From Allomyces macrogynus ATCC 38327 (taxonomy: Eukaryota > Blastocladiomycota > Blastocladiomycetes > Blastocladiales > Blastocladiaceae): a stretch of DNA of 64,000 bases. Under the pieces are notes generated by a model. The model was not told the DNA's origin and did no database searches. It was given only the letters and a program-made list of their open reading frames with translations. The position numbers and the translations under genes are program-made. This document shows positions 13,001 to 25,067 of this stretch, piece by piece (the first letter of the stretch is position 1; each line of letters starts with the position of its first letter). The DNA lies in NCBI GenBank assembly GCA_000151295.1, contig GG745328.1, forward strand, positions 2,623,423 through 2,687,422, written 5' to 3'.

Positions 13001-14097
13001 TTTTCGCAAAAGCAAAAAAGGATAGAGCAATAGATACCGCGCAGACGGCGCCACGCCGGGACCGGGTTCCACCCACTGATGCCGAGCGACTGCATGGCCT
13101 TGATGCACTTGCGCTGCTTGGCCATGGTCGACGCCAGGAACGCGCCAAACTCGCCGGGCGTCAGCGCGCCCTCATCATCAAACACGGTCTCGGCCTTCTT
13201 GCCGTTCTTGTCGACCTGCGTCAGGATATCGCGGTCAAACGTCGGGTCAAGGTACCGGTCGCCCGTGACGGCCTTGAACGCCGAAACGCCCGCATCCACG
13301 GCCTCGCCCGTAATGTGCGCGCGCGTCGAGTGAGCGAACATAATGTCGCGAATCCGCATCACGTGCACGCGCACGTCGCGCTCGCCGTAGAGGCTTTCGA
13401 CCAGCTCGAGCTCAGCGCCCTCCTGGTCAATCCCTTCAAGCGACGCAAAGTCGGCCGTCTCAGTGAGACGCTTCCCGCGGTAGGTCAGGTGCGCACATGA
13501 GTAGTGCACCATGCGCGGCTGGTCGAGCAACGACTGCTGCAGGAAGCCGACCGACTCGGTCGGCACGACCTGGACACAGAGACAAAGCAAGAGAACGTCA
13601 ACTTGATTCGTTCGAAGCGATCGAAACGGAGGATGGCGAAGGCGGCATCCCTTCACGTACCATCATGTCGATGGTGCGCTGCGTCGGCAGGCGAATGGTC
13701 ACCTGGAGCAGCTGCTGTTGCGGCTCGGCTACGGGAACGCACAGCACAATCGTGTCAGCCACTATCCTCGTTGTAGTCTTTGGCCAAGGCGACCTGCAGA
13801 GCCAATAAATTGGGTCCTGGCCAGCATCCACTTCCTGGCATTGCTGGAACAAAATCCCGCGCACATACCCTCGCCCTGGTCGGCAGAGGAATCGGCGGCA
13901 GCAGCGTTCTCGGCGCCATTCTCGGCGGCCTGCTCGGGCTCGGCGGTGCCGTTCGTGGCGGGTTCCGAGGTAGGAACAGAGTCGGTCGTCAGCGTGGCCT
14001 CGAGCGCGGGCGCGGTGGCGGGTGCCGGGTCGGCAGCAGCGGCCGGCGCAGCTGCCTGCTTGGAGCGTGCTGCAGCCTTGGATTTTTTGCTGGTCAT
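10044..14097 (-). CDS. CLU1: Clustered mitochondria protein (Clu1/Tif31)
   Basis: A large cytosolic protein needed for mitochondrial distribution, which binds mRNAs for mitochondrial proteins and associates with eIF3 in yeast. Exons 14097-13869, 13761-13661, 13569-13038 and 12967-10044 join to 1261 aa. The N-terminus is Ala/Lys-rich. A ubiquitin-like/GSKIP-like segment covers about residues 77-290. It is followed by the CLU region with FDPTRKSNVSHSLAKLLSQQ and GSADMKGIVGHDGRKYLFEL. A eIF3-p135-like middle comes next, then TPR-type helices (LYHNIFMENKDETYLQRALE, AYHQLSHYVFNLDPAKGLAY). The basic tail ends KGKKRGKKAAGKR. Length matches the family (about 1250-1350 aa). The gene is complete with no breaks seen. 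Donors are GTATGT, GTACGT and GTATCT. Confidence 0.96.
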
Positions 14098-14493
14098 CTC
14101 GAGCAGTCGAGCGGGGTCGAGGGGGCAAAGATCGTGCCTGAGAACAGAAAGGACTGGTGCTGATCAGGAGAGGTGGGGGCTAGCTCAACGAAAACAACCT
14201 GGAAGGGGGTGATCGGCGCGTGACAGCGTGACAGGCGTTTAGTGCTGCGAAATGACCTTCCATCGGCCCAATGTGGCTGATCATTTGCACAATCACATCG
14301 CCACATTGGAATTTGGAATCGCTGCCTCTTCGTAATTGAGCTAGGAAACAAAACTGTTGAACTGAATGAAAGCGTCCCGCACGACAGTTCCGACCAGTCC
14401 TCGGGCCGCTCCGCCACGATGTAGTTCGCGCATGCACGCAGTATACAGTCCACCCGGACCACGCCGGCCCGCGCACGCTCCGAGGAGCCGTAG
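14098..14493. other. Intergenic region upstream of CLU1
   Basis: 396 bp between two minus-strand genes. It contains the CLU1 promoter and the 3' end of the IQ-motif gene. I see no TATA box or coding sequence here. Confidence 0.5.
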
Positions 14494-16827
14494 CTACGTG
14501 GATTGAGCGCGCTTGATCAAGGCCGCAAGCTCCGTGCTGGTCAAGAGGAGCTTCATCCACGGCCGTACCGGGGGTTTCGCTACAGGACGGGCAACCAGCC
14601 AGAAATATGAGCACATTTGAACCCCAAGCCAGCGAGCAACTCGCAAGTACGGACGCGGCTCCCCAGTCGGCGACGCGGAATGGCGCGCGGCTTCGGCATT
14701 GTACTGCTGCAGGGCGTACGCGTAGGCGAGTTTCTTTTTCTGAAAGTCCTTGCGCTTGGCCAGGAGCGTATCAAGCAACAGCTTTTCGCGGATTTTGCTG
14801 CTTCGTGTAGCGTCAGTCAGTACCCACGCGTCGCAGAGCACGACCCCGGAACTCGGCAAGCAGCAACACGTACCTGGGGACGCTCGTTACAGCGGTATCG
14901 GGCTTGTCGTCCTTGCGCGGCTCCTCCTTCTTTTTCTTGACGGGTCTGTTCCGCGAACATAAATCGTCAGACTTGGCGACGGGCCGACCCCGACCCGAAA
15001 AGAACATGGAACGTACTTCTTCCCTTTGGCACTCGCCGCTTGAGCCCCCAAATCCACACTCGCCTCGACCGCCGACGCGCGCGACTGGTTCATCTGGTCG
15101 GCCTCAAATCGTTCCCACTGCAAGACGAGCAATTGCAGCTGTGCGGCGCGCACGGCCATGTACCCGCGCGAGATCCGCTGTGCCTGAATCACGGCAAACC
15201 GGAACTTTTTGATAATCTTGAGCAGCTTGCCAACATCGTGCACTTCCTTGAGGAAATCGCGAATCGTGTTGGCCGCCTGTTCGCGCCGCCGCTCGCGAAT
15301 CTTGACGACAAACTTGCCGAATGCGCGCGAGAGCACGCGCATCGCCCACCGTTCGCGCCGTTGGTGCTGTAATTGCCGGTACAGCCGCCAGGCTTTTTGA
15401 ATGCGTCGCGCCGCCCAGGATTGCCGCTTGAAGACGAGGAACGCCGCGTGGTTGGTGCGCAGCAGGTCCTGCATAACAAAGAAGCGCGAGGCGATGGCGC
15501 CGAGAATGAGCCACTTGTACTGCAGCGCGTGCAGTTTCGGGTTGACGGGCTTGACTTTGGTCTGGTGAGGAGAGAGTAGAGCAATGTTCAGTTGCTTTGG
15601 TCCACGAAACCGAGAAGAAATTCGGAGAACATGCCTCTTTCATGGATCGTTCGGCCAGCTTTTGCAAGTATCGTTGCCGCTCGTCAAAGAGCCGCTTCGA
15701 GGTCGCGCTGACTTGCCTTCGGTGGTCGTCGTGTTGTTGCCGCTGCAAAGCATTGCCGGGTGTGGGTTAGCGGAGTCAACAGGACGCGGGTAACGTCCCA
15801 CGGACGCACCTCGACTTCCCGCACTTCCTTGCGCACTTCGGGCGCGAACCGCGGCAAGTCGCTCGCGTTCTTTTGGATCACATTGAGCTGGCGGTTCATG
15901 CGCTTGGCCTCCTTGTACGCGGCTATAGGGCGGGCGGCCAAGATGAGTCGTGCAAAGATCGAAACCCGGGCATCACAAAGAAAGGCACGCACCGACCCGC
16001 GCACAAAAGATCTCCCACTGGCTCGGGTTGTTTTTCAATAGTTGAATCTTCTCCTCGAGCTCCTCAGCGATCCGACGAATCGACTTGCGCCCATGGTTCC
16101 CCTTGCGGTCAGCGTTCGTAAACCCGGGCACGCGCATCGCTGGAGCAGGTATGACGGGTCCTGCCGCCGGTGTCGGCTTCCGGTCTTGAGCCCGTCGCTC
16201 ACGATCCCGGTCGTTGCCCCCTGCCGCTTTGCCTCCACCCGACGACCCACCCCCCGCGTCCTTGGACGACCCCGCAGCCGCCGAGGGCCCATCACGTTGC
16301 GGGAACCGCCCAATATTATAAATATCCCCGGCGCGCGCCGCCTCCACGAGCACCTGCAAATCCGCCAAGTCGCGCGCGACCATATCGCGCGCATCGAGAT
16401 CGAGCACGGCGAGCACGTGCCGCGGCCCGGCAGCCCCACTTGAACGAATCCCGCCGCCGCCGCCGCTTTGCAGGTACGTGTTGAGTTGCTGCACGAGCGT
16501 GCGCGCGGCCAGCTGGTTCTCGTGGACCGTCTGCGTGGCAAGTCCCGTGTCGGCCGTGTCGAGTCGGGCTGCCGCGGCGGCAATAGCGGCGGCTGCAGCG
16601 GCCGCGGCGGTGTCGCGGACCGAGGCACGGGTGGTGGGGGTTGCCATGGCACGGGTGCGCGCGAGGAGGGCTTCGGACGCGGGCGGCTTGCGGGTGCTGG
16701 TGCCGCCGCCGCCGGGCGTGGAGGGGGCAGCCCACGCGGTGCTGCTGCTGGCAGTCGACGCGGCGGCGATGGGCGGAAGTCGGAGTGCCGTGCTGGGGCC
16801 GGCGTCCGGGTATTCGGGTCGCAACAT
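14494..16827 (-). CDS. IQ-motif coiled-coil protein, unrecognised
   Basis: I do not recognise the family. Six exons join in frame: 16827-15993, about 15925-15811, about 15750-15650, about 15560-15010, about 14955-14878 and about 14807-14494. The first 110 residues are low-complexity Ala/Thr/Pro/Gly. A helical region follows (IRRIAEELEEKIQLLKNNPS), then KRMNRQLNVIQKNASDLPRF. A strongly helical basic core holds two calmodulin-type IQ motifs, AARRIQKAWRLYRQLQHQRR and IQAQRISRGYMAVRAA. A lysine-rich linker (KKKKEEPRKDDK) precedes a C-terminal segment with KIREKLLLDTLLAKRKDFQK. This suggests a calmodulin-binding cytoskeletal protein, possibly flagellar or centrosomal, but that is inference. One intron (after MKE) seems to use a GC donor. 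Confidence 0.75.
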
Positions 16828-17245
16828 GGCGGATCAAATTGGTGGCGGTGTCGTGTCGTGGTGACGGCGGCGAGTGTCAAAAGCGTCCAACGGCCCCGCA
16901 AGCCAGAAGCGAATCGTATTGGCGGTTGCAGTGCGGGTGTTTGCAGCAAGTAAAGGGGTCCGTGGAGGCCGCGGTGGTGGTGAAGTCGACGATGGACAAT
17001 AATTTTCCAGAGAGCGCACCAGACGCGGTCTGGCTGGCCTTCACGTGCGCCTCGTAAAGCGCGTCGTGCTGGCTCGAATCGCTCTCTCCCTCGACAAAGT
17101 CTTCGCCAAGTCGTCGGCCAGCTTGTCGCCAACCAGAGCCTCCCGCTGCGAACGTTCAGCAACTCCTGCTCAGGCACCCGCGCTCGAACGTGCGCCATTG
17201 GATTCAATTTCGACACGGATCGCCGCCGCTGCAACATCGTCAACC
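16828..17245. other. Divergent promoter region
   Basis: A 418-bp region between the start of the IQ-motif gene (minus) and TXNL1 (plus), which probably carries both promoters. No TATA box or other named site stands out. Confidence 0.5.
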
Positions 17246-18442
17246 ATGGTCAAGCAAATCAAGTCAGGCCAGGAGTTTGCCCAGGCTATCAACTCGCCCC
17301 AAGTCGTGCGTGCAGATCCTCACGCTTTGGCATCAGAACGACGCGCGGGCGATGAACCGGAATAGTAACCGTGGTCACCGCTGCTACGCTGTCGAATCCA
17401 GACCGTCATCGACTTTTTCGCGACGTGGTGTGGGCCGTGCAAGATGATTTGTACGCCGGTCCCGCATTCTTCACGATCTAAGAGAGTATACCGGACGCGC
17501 TGACCGTCTGATCCGCCGCGAACCCAGCCCCCTTCTTTGCTGCGCTCGAGCCCAAGTTCAAGAACGCGCAGTTCATCAAGGTCGACGTGGACGAAGTGCG
17601 CGACGTCGCGCAACAGTGCGGCATCTCGGCCATGCCCACGTTCCAAGTCTACCGCGCCGGCAAGAAGCTCGGCGAGATGCGCGGCGCGAACCCGCAGCAG
17701 CTCGAGATGCTGGTGCGGCAGCACGCCGAGGGCGCCAACGCCGGTCCGGCCGCACCGAGTGCGCCTTACATCCCGGCCGGGCACAAGGATATCACCGATC
17801 TTGTCGACCAGTCGCAGGTCGATTGCCTGAACCAAAAGGGGGACCACTCGATCAAGGGCCTGCTCAAGGGCACGTCGACGCTCGAGTCGGACGTTGACGA
17901 GCAGTTGATGATCAACGTCGCGTTCCAGCAGACGGTCAAGCTGCACAGTATCAAGTTTGTTGCTGCCGATCATGGTGCGTTTGTTTTGCGCGGTTGGATG
18001 GTTTCTGTTGTGGTCTTGTATTTGAGTCGACCTGGCTAACGTGCGAATTTGGACGGAACAGACACAGCACCCAAGACCATCAAGTTGTTTGTGAACCGCG
18101 TCGGCATGGGCTTTGACTCGGTCGACGGCGTCGAGCCGACGCAAGTCCTGGAGCTCACGGAAGAGGACTACGCGGTCGACAAGGCGACGGCGCTGCGATT
18201 CGTCAAGTTCCAAAGCGTCAACAACCTTTCGGTTCGTGCCACTGACCCTTCCGCGCGAAACCGAAGCGCACTGGAAACTGACGTGTGCGTCGCTCCTCTC
18301 CACCCTGTCCCATTACCAGATCTTTGTCGAGGACAACTTTGGCGGCGACGAGCTGACCGTCCTCAAGGGCATCAAGTTCATTGGCGTGTCGGGCGACACG
18401 ACCAACATGGCTGATCTCAAGAAGATGGGCCACGAGCACTAA
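17246..18442 (+). CDS. TXNL1: Thioredoxin-like protein 1 with PITH domain
   Basis: A cytosolic/nuclear thioredoxin that binds the 26S proteasome through its C-terminal PITH domain in other eukaryotes. Exons 17246-17305, 17402-17450, 17528-17974, 18062-18231 and 18320-18442 give 282 aa (human 289). The active site WCGPCKM has the redox Cys pair at residues 30 and 33. SAMPTFQVYRAGK contains the cis-Pro. The PITH domain starts near HKDITDLVDQSQVDCLNQ and continues LLKGTSTLESDVDEQLMINV, IKLFVNR and GIKFIGVSGDTTNMADLKKM. All four donors are GTNCGN (GTGCGT, GTACGC, GTGCGT, GTTCGT). Complete and intact. Confidence 0.96.
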
Positions 18443-18520
18443 GTCAAGTCATTTTGGGGATTGTGACAGACATGAAGAGCCAAGATCCGTTTTTCTCTAG
18501 TCTCGATCGCAAAAATACAA

Positions 18521-19686
18521 TCAATCATCGTCTTTTTCATCGGACTTGCGTGGCTTTTTGCTCGCTGGTGCTGCTGCTACTCCTGCCGTACCACCACCCT
18601 TGTTCTTGCGCTTGGACGCCTTGATGCCCGTAATCTTTTCCATGAGCTCGTCTGACGCGGTCGTCAAGACAAACGTTTTCGCGTTCTTGATCTCGGCGTT
18701 GGCGTCGGCCGAGACACCCTCTTCGTGGCCAAGCGTGCGCCGGTGCTCGTAGCCTGGATACGGATCGGGGTGGAAGGCTACGTGGAGGACGAGGTGAGCA
18801 CGCGGCGGCATAGCAACCAAACGAGTGATGACGGGTGAACACGTACGGAACGACATTTTCGAGACCAGGCCCGCCGACTTGGCAAGGCGCTTGACGTCCC
18901 ACAAATCGTAGGGCCCGCCCGTTTTGGTCGTCAAGACGATTTCGGTCTTGAGCGTCGACAGTGCCATCGACGACTGCAAAAACTTGAGAATCAGGGCCTG
19001 GTTGGCGCGAATGTTGCGGTCCTGGTCCTTGATACCGAGACCTGAATTGAGCGAGTGGAGAAGGTTGGAATCAGTCGCGCAAACAGAACGGGATCGCTGC
19101 GAGTGTGGAATAACGGCACGTACCGACGTGAGGGAAGTTGAAGACGATCTTGGAAAACGTGCGGCCTTTCAGCGCAGCGGCCTTGTCGAGCGCGGTCGCG
19201 TCCACATCGTACATGACCGCGGCATTGAACGACTCGACGAGATCGTGGATGATGCCCTCGGCGTCCGGGTACTTTTGCTTGACAACCTCCTCCGAGTCAT
19301 AGGCCGTGGCGACAATGTTATCGCCGGTACCGAGCACTGAGGCAAGACCAAGCGAAAAAGAAAAGTTGCCTGAAATTCCAGCAAAGGACCCATTTATCGA
19401 CGTCAGATTCGCATTTCAAGGATCAAATTGCACTCGGGCAAAGTCTGATGTTCGTCAAATTACCCTCGCCAACGAGCAAAATAGTGTCCTCTGCCGTGAA
19501 GGGGATAGTAATCCTCTTAGGCTTCTTTTCAGCCGACGCAGCGTCAGCTCCCTTCGTTGCTACTGCTGCTTGAGACAGTCCATTCTTTCCTGCAGGTACG
19601 CCGGCAGTCGATGCGGCGGGCTTGGCGCCATGACGAGCGCGCAGCTTGCCGAGCTGGGCTTTGAGTTTGGGCTTCCTTGGCGGCAT
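18521..19686 (-). CDS. BMT5: 25S rRNA (uridine-N3) methyltransferase Bmt5-like
   Basis: A SAM-dependent Rossmann methyltransferase of the DUF2431/Bmt5 family; yeast Bmt5 makes m3U2634 in 25S rRNA. Exons 19686-19464, 19369-19124, 19041-18847 and 18777-18521 give 306 aa. The N-terminus is basic (PPRKPKLKAQLGKLRARHG), fitting nucleolar targeting. ILLVGEGNFSFSLGLAS is the SAM-binding loop. NIVATAYDSEEVVKQKYPDA, VMYDVDAT, and KIVFNFPHVGLGIKDQDRNI are the family hallmarks. The C-terminus is Lys/Asp-rich. Two donors are GTACGT and one is GTAATT. The gene is convergent with TXNL1, and its start faces the plus-strand methionyl-tRNA synthetase. Confidence 0.93.
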
Positions 19687-19933
19687 TTTCGCGGGTATTC
19701 GCAGCGAGTTGAGACGCGTGGTCGCTGGCAAGATTGGCAACGAGAGGATGGTGGAGTGCGATTGTTGACCTTGTCAGCCGCCGTCACTGGACTGGGCGTC
19801 AGGAGCTGCCACACGCTCGGCCAACAACCGGTCAACCTTCTGCCGATAACCGGCGCCAGTAGTTGTTGACGCCCGTTCTAAGTGTGTTGCGCTGGCATCA
19901 ACAAATCAACGTCCTCAACCAAACCGTGCCAAA

Positions 19934-21933
19934 ATGGGACCGCCTGCAATCAAGTATATTACGACGCCCATCTTCTACGTCAACTCGTGTATGGACCGCG
20001 ACGGGTTGCGCGAGCCAACCTAGCGCTCGAGATTCCGACTTGTCACGCTAAATATCCCATATCGTACTTTGATCATGACCATGGAGCACGGTCCCCGATG
20101 ACAACAACGTAGCGCCGCACATTGGACACCTGTATACGGCCGTCCTCGCCGATACGCTGGCCCGGTGGTACCGATTCCGCGGTCACCAAGTCAAACTCGC
20201 GACCGGCACCGACGAACACGGTCTGAAGGTGCTTGATTGATGAGCGACCACGGTAAAGCAAGAGCGATTCTGATCGATATCATTGCTTGGGCAACGTAAC
20301 AGATCCATCAAGCCGCCGCCAAAAACAAGACGGAGAACCAAGCGTTTTGCGATCAAGTCTCGGGCACGTTCCGGGTACGCGCGGAAAGCGCTCTGTCGAA
20401 CATCTCAATTCGGTGCTGATGTGCCATGCTCTCGCATAGACGTTATTTGACCGTGCCAACATCTCGTACACGGACTTTATTCGCACGACCGAGCCGCGGC
20501 ACAAGGCGGCAGTTCAAGCGATTTGGGTGCGTGATTGTGCCGCATTCGGATAGCGTAATCCGCTTCAAATCGACTCAAACGACTTCTCCACCTGGTAGCA
20601 ACGCATCGAGAGCCAGCAGTACTTGTACAAGGACACGTACGAGGGTTGGTACTCGGTGTCGGACGAGGCCTTTTTGGCCGACAGCGATGTCGTCGACTCG
20701 CCCAAGGGTAAGCTTGCCAAGGAGTCGGGCCAGCCCGTCGAGTGGACCAAGGAGGATACGATCAAGTTCAAGCTTGGCGAGTTCAAGGGCAAGGTGGCCG
20801 ACTGGGTCACCACGAGCAACGGTACGATTGCCGTCTGTTTCGCGCGCTCACGAATCCTTTCTGACCCTGCGCGGTTTGCTCGTCTCCAGTGATCACGCCT
20901 GCGTCCCGCGCGCGCGAAGTCCTGCAAATGACCCAAAGCACCGACCTCGCCGACCTCTCCGTATCTCGCCCGGCCTCGCGCGTACAGTGGGGCATTCCCG
21001 TCCCGTCGCACCCGGACCAGCTCGTCTACGTCTGGCTCGACGCGCTGACCAACTACCTGACGGTCTGCGGATACCCGGATGCCGACATTGCGCAGAACGG
21101 GTGGCCCGCCGCGATTCATGTGATTGGCAAGGATATTATCAAGTTCCACGCCGTCTACTGGCCCGCGTTCTTGATGGCCGCGGGGTTGCCGCTGCCGCAA
21201 GAGATTTTGGCGCACGCGCATTGGACGGTCGACCGCGTGAAAATGTCCAAGTCGCGCGGGAATGTCGTCGACCCGAACGCGATTCTGGACGAGTTTGGGG
21301 TCGATCCCGTGCGCTTCTTTTTGATGCTCAATGGCGGGATCGAGAATGACGGCGGTGCGTTTCTGTTCGGGCCCCCGACTACCTCGATTCTCGATCCTCG
21401 AATCCTGACCATACCCGAACCTAGACTGGTCGAACGACCTGATGAAGAAAGTCTACAAGAAGGAACTCGCCGGTCAAATCGGCAACCTCTTTGCACGCGC
21501 CTCGTCGGCCGCCATCAACCCGTCGTCCATCTACCCCGCCCCCGATCTCGCGCACGCCGACGCGTCCGACCACGCCCTGCGCGTACGGCTCACGGCGCTC
21601 CCCAACGACTTTGCGACGCACATGGAAGCGCGTCATTTTAACAAGGCGTTGAACTCAGTTGTACACGCGGTCGCCGACGCGAACCGGTACTTTGCTGAAA
21701 ATGCGCCATGGACGCTCATGCATGATTCGCCGCGGCTGCAGAGTGTGCTGCACCACGCGTTTGAGACGCTGCGACTCGCTGGGTTGCTGCTGCAGTGCGT
21801 GGCGCCGACCAAGGCCGCCGAGTTGCTCGAGGGACTGGGGGTGCCCGAGTCGGCGCGCGGGTGGGACGCGTGTGTGGTGGGGAAGCATGGCGCGAGTACG
21901 GTGCGTGGCGGGGTGCTGTTCCCGAAGCTGTGA
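19934..21933 (+). CDS. MSM1: Methionyl-tRNA synthetase, bacterial/mitochondrial type (Msm1)
   Basis: It charges tRNA-Met; the subclass suggests mitochondria, although the short N-terminus ([17 protein letters not shown]) shows little presequence. Seven exons join in frame to 508 aa: 19934-19988, 20113-20228, 20303-20374, 20440-20526, 20599-20821, 20890-21354 and 21425-21933. The HIGH motif is at 20118-20129 and KMSKS at 21240-21254. [17 protein letters not shown] is the zinc-free connective region of the mitochondrial/bacterial class. The [17 protein letters not shown] and [20 protein letters not shown] blocks are typical. There is no C-terminal tRNA-binding domain, as in Msm1/MARS2. Four of six donors are GTNCGN. 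Confidence 0.95.
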
Positions 21934-22050
21934 ACGAGGCGATCGGAGATTTTGTATTGATAGCATCAAATTATGGAAGAGCTTTATGTTCTAACGGCAC
22001 AGCACAAAATGGAACGCGGTGGAGAGAGCAAAGATGGAGCAAAAGAGCCT

Positions 22051-22987
22051 TTACGGAATGACATTCTTCAAAAACATGGTCAAGTCCATGAGCTCTTGGT
22101 CGTTGGCGCTGTGGCCCATCCACCGGTACGTGTTGAAGTCGACGCTGTAGCCCTTCTCCTTGAGGAACTCGGCACTCTGCAAGCCCCACTTGTAGGCGAC
22201 CACTGCACCAATTGGGGGGGGGGGAGGTCAGTTGCAATCAAACGACAATCTCAACGGGAAAAGGAGGATCGGCCTACCCTCGTCCGAGTCGCCGTGGCCC
22301 ATCCAGACAGGCGTCTGGTCGTTCACGGCCTTGTGCAGGTCGTCAAACTTGGCGGTCAGCGGCAGGTAACCCGAAAGCGCGACGATGGCCGCGAGCTTAA
22401 CTGGGCTCGTGACGAGCGTGAGGAGCGAAATGGCCGACCCTTGCGAGAAGCCGCCCACGACGATACGGTCCGTCGGGATGCCATGCTTTTCAACCTCGTT
22501 GTTAATCAGGTCTTGGACTATTTCGCGCCGCACGTTGGATCAGAGCGTGCTCACTTGTTCGCACAATCCGCAAATACCGGCAAAGCGTACTCTTGCTGGC
22601 CGACTCGAGCATGCCCTTTTCGTCCTGCTTGGCCTGCTCGCGGTCGAGCGAGTAAATGTCATACCACGACGGCATGCGCATGCCCATGTTGAGCGTCACG
22701 GGCTGGACGGGCGCGTTCGGGAAAATCCACTTGACGTGCGGCAGAGCATTGGCGAGCATCGGCGCGATCCCGGCCCATCCTGCGCCGGAATCACCGAGTC
22801 CGTGCAAGAAAATAACCGACGCGGTGTGCTTGGCCTTGGCGTTCTGGATGACCGCGTCGAGCAGGGGCTTGGCGACAGCGCTCATCGTGGACTGGTCGTG
22901 TGCGGGCGCGGATTGCAGATAGATGCCGGCAGTTACGGCGAGGAGGAGGACGGCAATGGCGGTGAGCAGCTTCGGCAACGGCTTCAT
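22051..22987 (-). CDS. Acyl-protein thioesterase / lysophospholipase (APT1-like) with N-terminal membrane segment
   Basis: An alpha/beta hydrolase that removes palmitoyl groups from proteins or hydrolyses lysophospholipids. Exons 22987-22591, 22517-22278 and 22202-22051 give 262 aa. The core contains VIFLHGLGDSGAGWAG, WIFPNAPVQPVTLNMGMRMP, SWYDIYSL, the nucleophile motif VVGGFSQGSAISLL, an acid in WMGHGDSDEVV, and the catalytic His in YRWMGHS. Ordinary APT1 starts right before the HGLGD block. This protein has about 55 extra residues, including a hydrophobic segment (LLTAIAVLLLAVTAGIYL) that reads as a signal peptide or anchor. A run of ten G lies in intron 2 near 22210. Confidence 0.92.
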
Positions 22988-23215
22988 TATTGTCGGATAG
23001 CATTATTGTCGGATAGACTAGGCGGGTCGTGCTGGAGGAGGTTCGAGTGAATCGCACGTGCAATGGGCAACAGCCTGGCAGAGCGTGTGACCCGCTCGTC
23101 TACTTGCTCCGTTGGCCATCCTCGGCCATCCCATCCTCCGCGACGCGACATACTTACCGCTCGCCGACTTTGTACTATTCGCGACAAAAATCTTTGCAAG
23201 CTTGCAAGTATCAAC

Positions 23216-25067
23216 ATGCCCGTTTGGCCATTTTGCACGTCAACTGCGGCTCGCCGCAACCAGCGCATCACGCACGTGCGCACGCGACTCGCGACTAAGC
23301 TCGCGCACCCGCCGCCCGAGTTTCTCGCTCAAGATGCCGAAAACGCTAACGACGTGACGCTCGGCACCGCGTCGGAGCTGGCCGAAGCTCTGGCGACGGG
23401 CCGCGTGACAGCCGAGCGCGCTGTGCTCGCGTACGGCCGTCGACTGCTCGCGGCACACGCACAAACCAACTGCCTGACCGAAGTTTTCCTCGAGGAAGCG
23501 TTGGCACGTGCGCGGCACTTGGACGCCGAGTACCATGCGACGGGAAAGCCCGTCGGCAAACTGCACGGTCTCCCGATTTCCGTCAAGGACATGTATTGTG
23601 TGGCCGGTTCCGACGCGACGCTCGGTTACTCGACGTTCATTGATCAGCCGAGCGCATCGAATGCGCTTATGGTGGAGATTCTTCTCCGCGAGGGCGCAAT
23701 TATCATTGCCAAGACGAACGTCCCGCAGATGATGTTGTCGTTTGAGTGCAGCAACCCCGTCTTTGGGCGCACCGTGAACCCGTACAACCTGAAATTCACG
23801 TCGGGTGGGTCGTCGGGCGGCGAGGGCGCGCTGATCGCACTGCGTGGGGCCGCGATTGGTGTGGGAACCGATATTGGCGGGAGTTTGCGGGTTTGTAGTC
23901 TTGTTCTCCACCTGTCGATTTTGCGATTGATCTCACCCTCACCCCACGTCCAATAGTTACCCGCGCACTTTTGCGGCATCTACTCGCTCAAACCCTCAGC
24001 CGGCCGCGTGCCCATGGCCGGCAACTTTTCCGTCAAGGCCGGTGCCGAGAACCTCGTCAGTGTCGCGGGCCCGATGGCCAACTCGGTCGACGACCTGCAA
24101 CTCTTTTGCGAATCCGTTTTGACCGACATGCACCTCCGCCGCGACCCGGCCGCACTCCCAATGCCCTGGAATCCGTCCCTTTGCACGCTCCCCGCGAACC
24201 GCCCACTCCGAATCGGCGTCTACACGCATGACGGATTCAGCGCGCCCGTCCCCGCCGTGATCCGTGCAGTCCGCGAAACCGCGGCCGCGCTCGAAGTCGC
24301 GGGCCACACGCTCGTCCCGTTCACCGTCCCGGCACCGCTCGAGATGATGCGGATCGCGTACGATTTGCTCTTGCAGGACAATGCGCGCGCGATCATGAAG
24401 CCGGTCGTGGATGCCAAGGACCCGATTGAGCCGAGTGCGATCAAGCTGGTCCGGCTCTTGCGGCTGCCGCAGTGGGTGCGGAACGTGCTGGTCAAGGTCA
24501 TGTCGTGGTTGGGCGAGACGCGCACGGCCATGTTCATCCATGCGATGCGCGCGAAATCGGCACACGACGTGCATGCGACGGTCGCGGCGCGCGACCGGTA
24601 CCGCGCCGCGTTCCACCAGCAGTGGATGGACCTCGATTTAGATTTTCTGATTTGGTACGTACGCATCTTTCCCACCCGACCACGCGTGCTGAAATGGGTC
24701 GACAGTTTGGCTCACCTACGTTGTGATGAATAGCCCCGTCTCAGCCATGGTCGCCAACCCGCACAACACCTTCTCCGACCTGGCGGGCACCGCGTCGCAC
24801 ACGCTGCTCTACAACGTGATCGACTTCACGACGGGTATCGTGCCCGTGACGCGCGTCGCTGTGACCGACACGTTCGAGCAGTCGCGGCCCGCTGAAAACG
24901 ACCGCCTCCACCGCGCGATTTACGAGATTTACGACCCGGCGGCCATGGCCGGGTTGCCCGTGGGTATTCAGATTGTGGGTCGGCGGCTCGACGAGGAGCT
25001 CGTGCTCGCGGCCATGCACGAGGTGGTGCGCTGCTTAGGGAAGGCACGGGAGGCTTTGGGTGCTTGA
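23216..25067 (+). CDS. Amidase-signature hydrolase, fatty-acid amide hydrolase-like
   Basis: A serine hydrolase of the amidase-signature family. The closest motif match I know is FAAH (GGSSGGEGALI...GVGTDIGGSLR). The Ser-Ser-Lys triad is visible: Lys in LPISVKDMYC, Ser in SGGSSGGEGA and Ser in GTDIGGSLR. Exons 23216-23890, 23957-24654 and 24734-25067 give 568 aa. After the signature the protein continues LPAHFCGIYSLKPSAGRVPM, VAGPMANSVDDLQLFCESVL and the C-terminal AMAGLPVGIQIVGRRLDEEL. Substrate cannot be told from the sequence. The reading frame is open upstream to another ATG at 23063; I prefer 23216. No clear transmembrane anchor is present. Confidence 0.92.

Noticed and set aside
11286..13025. 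579-codon open frame on plus opposite CLU1
   Set aside because: Antisense shadow; CLU1 on minus is certain from its domains.
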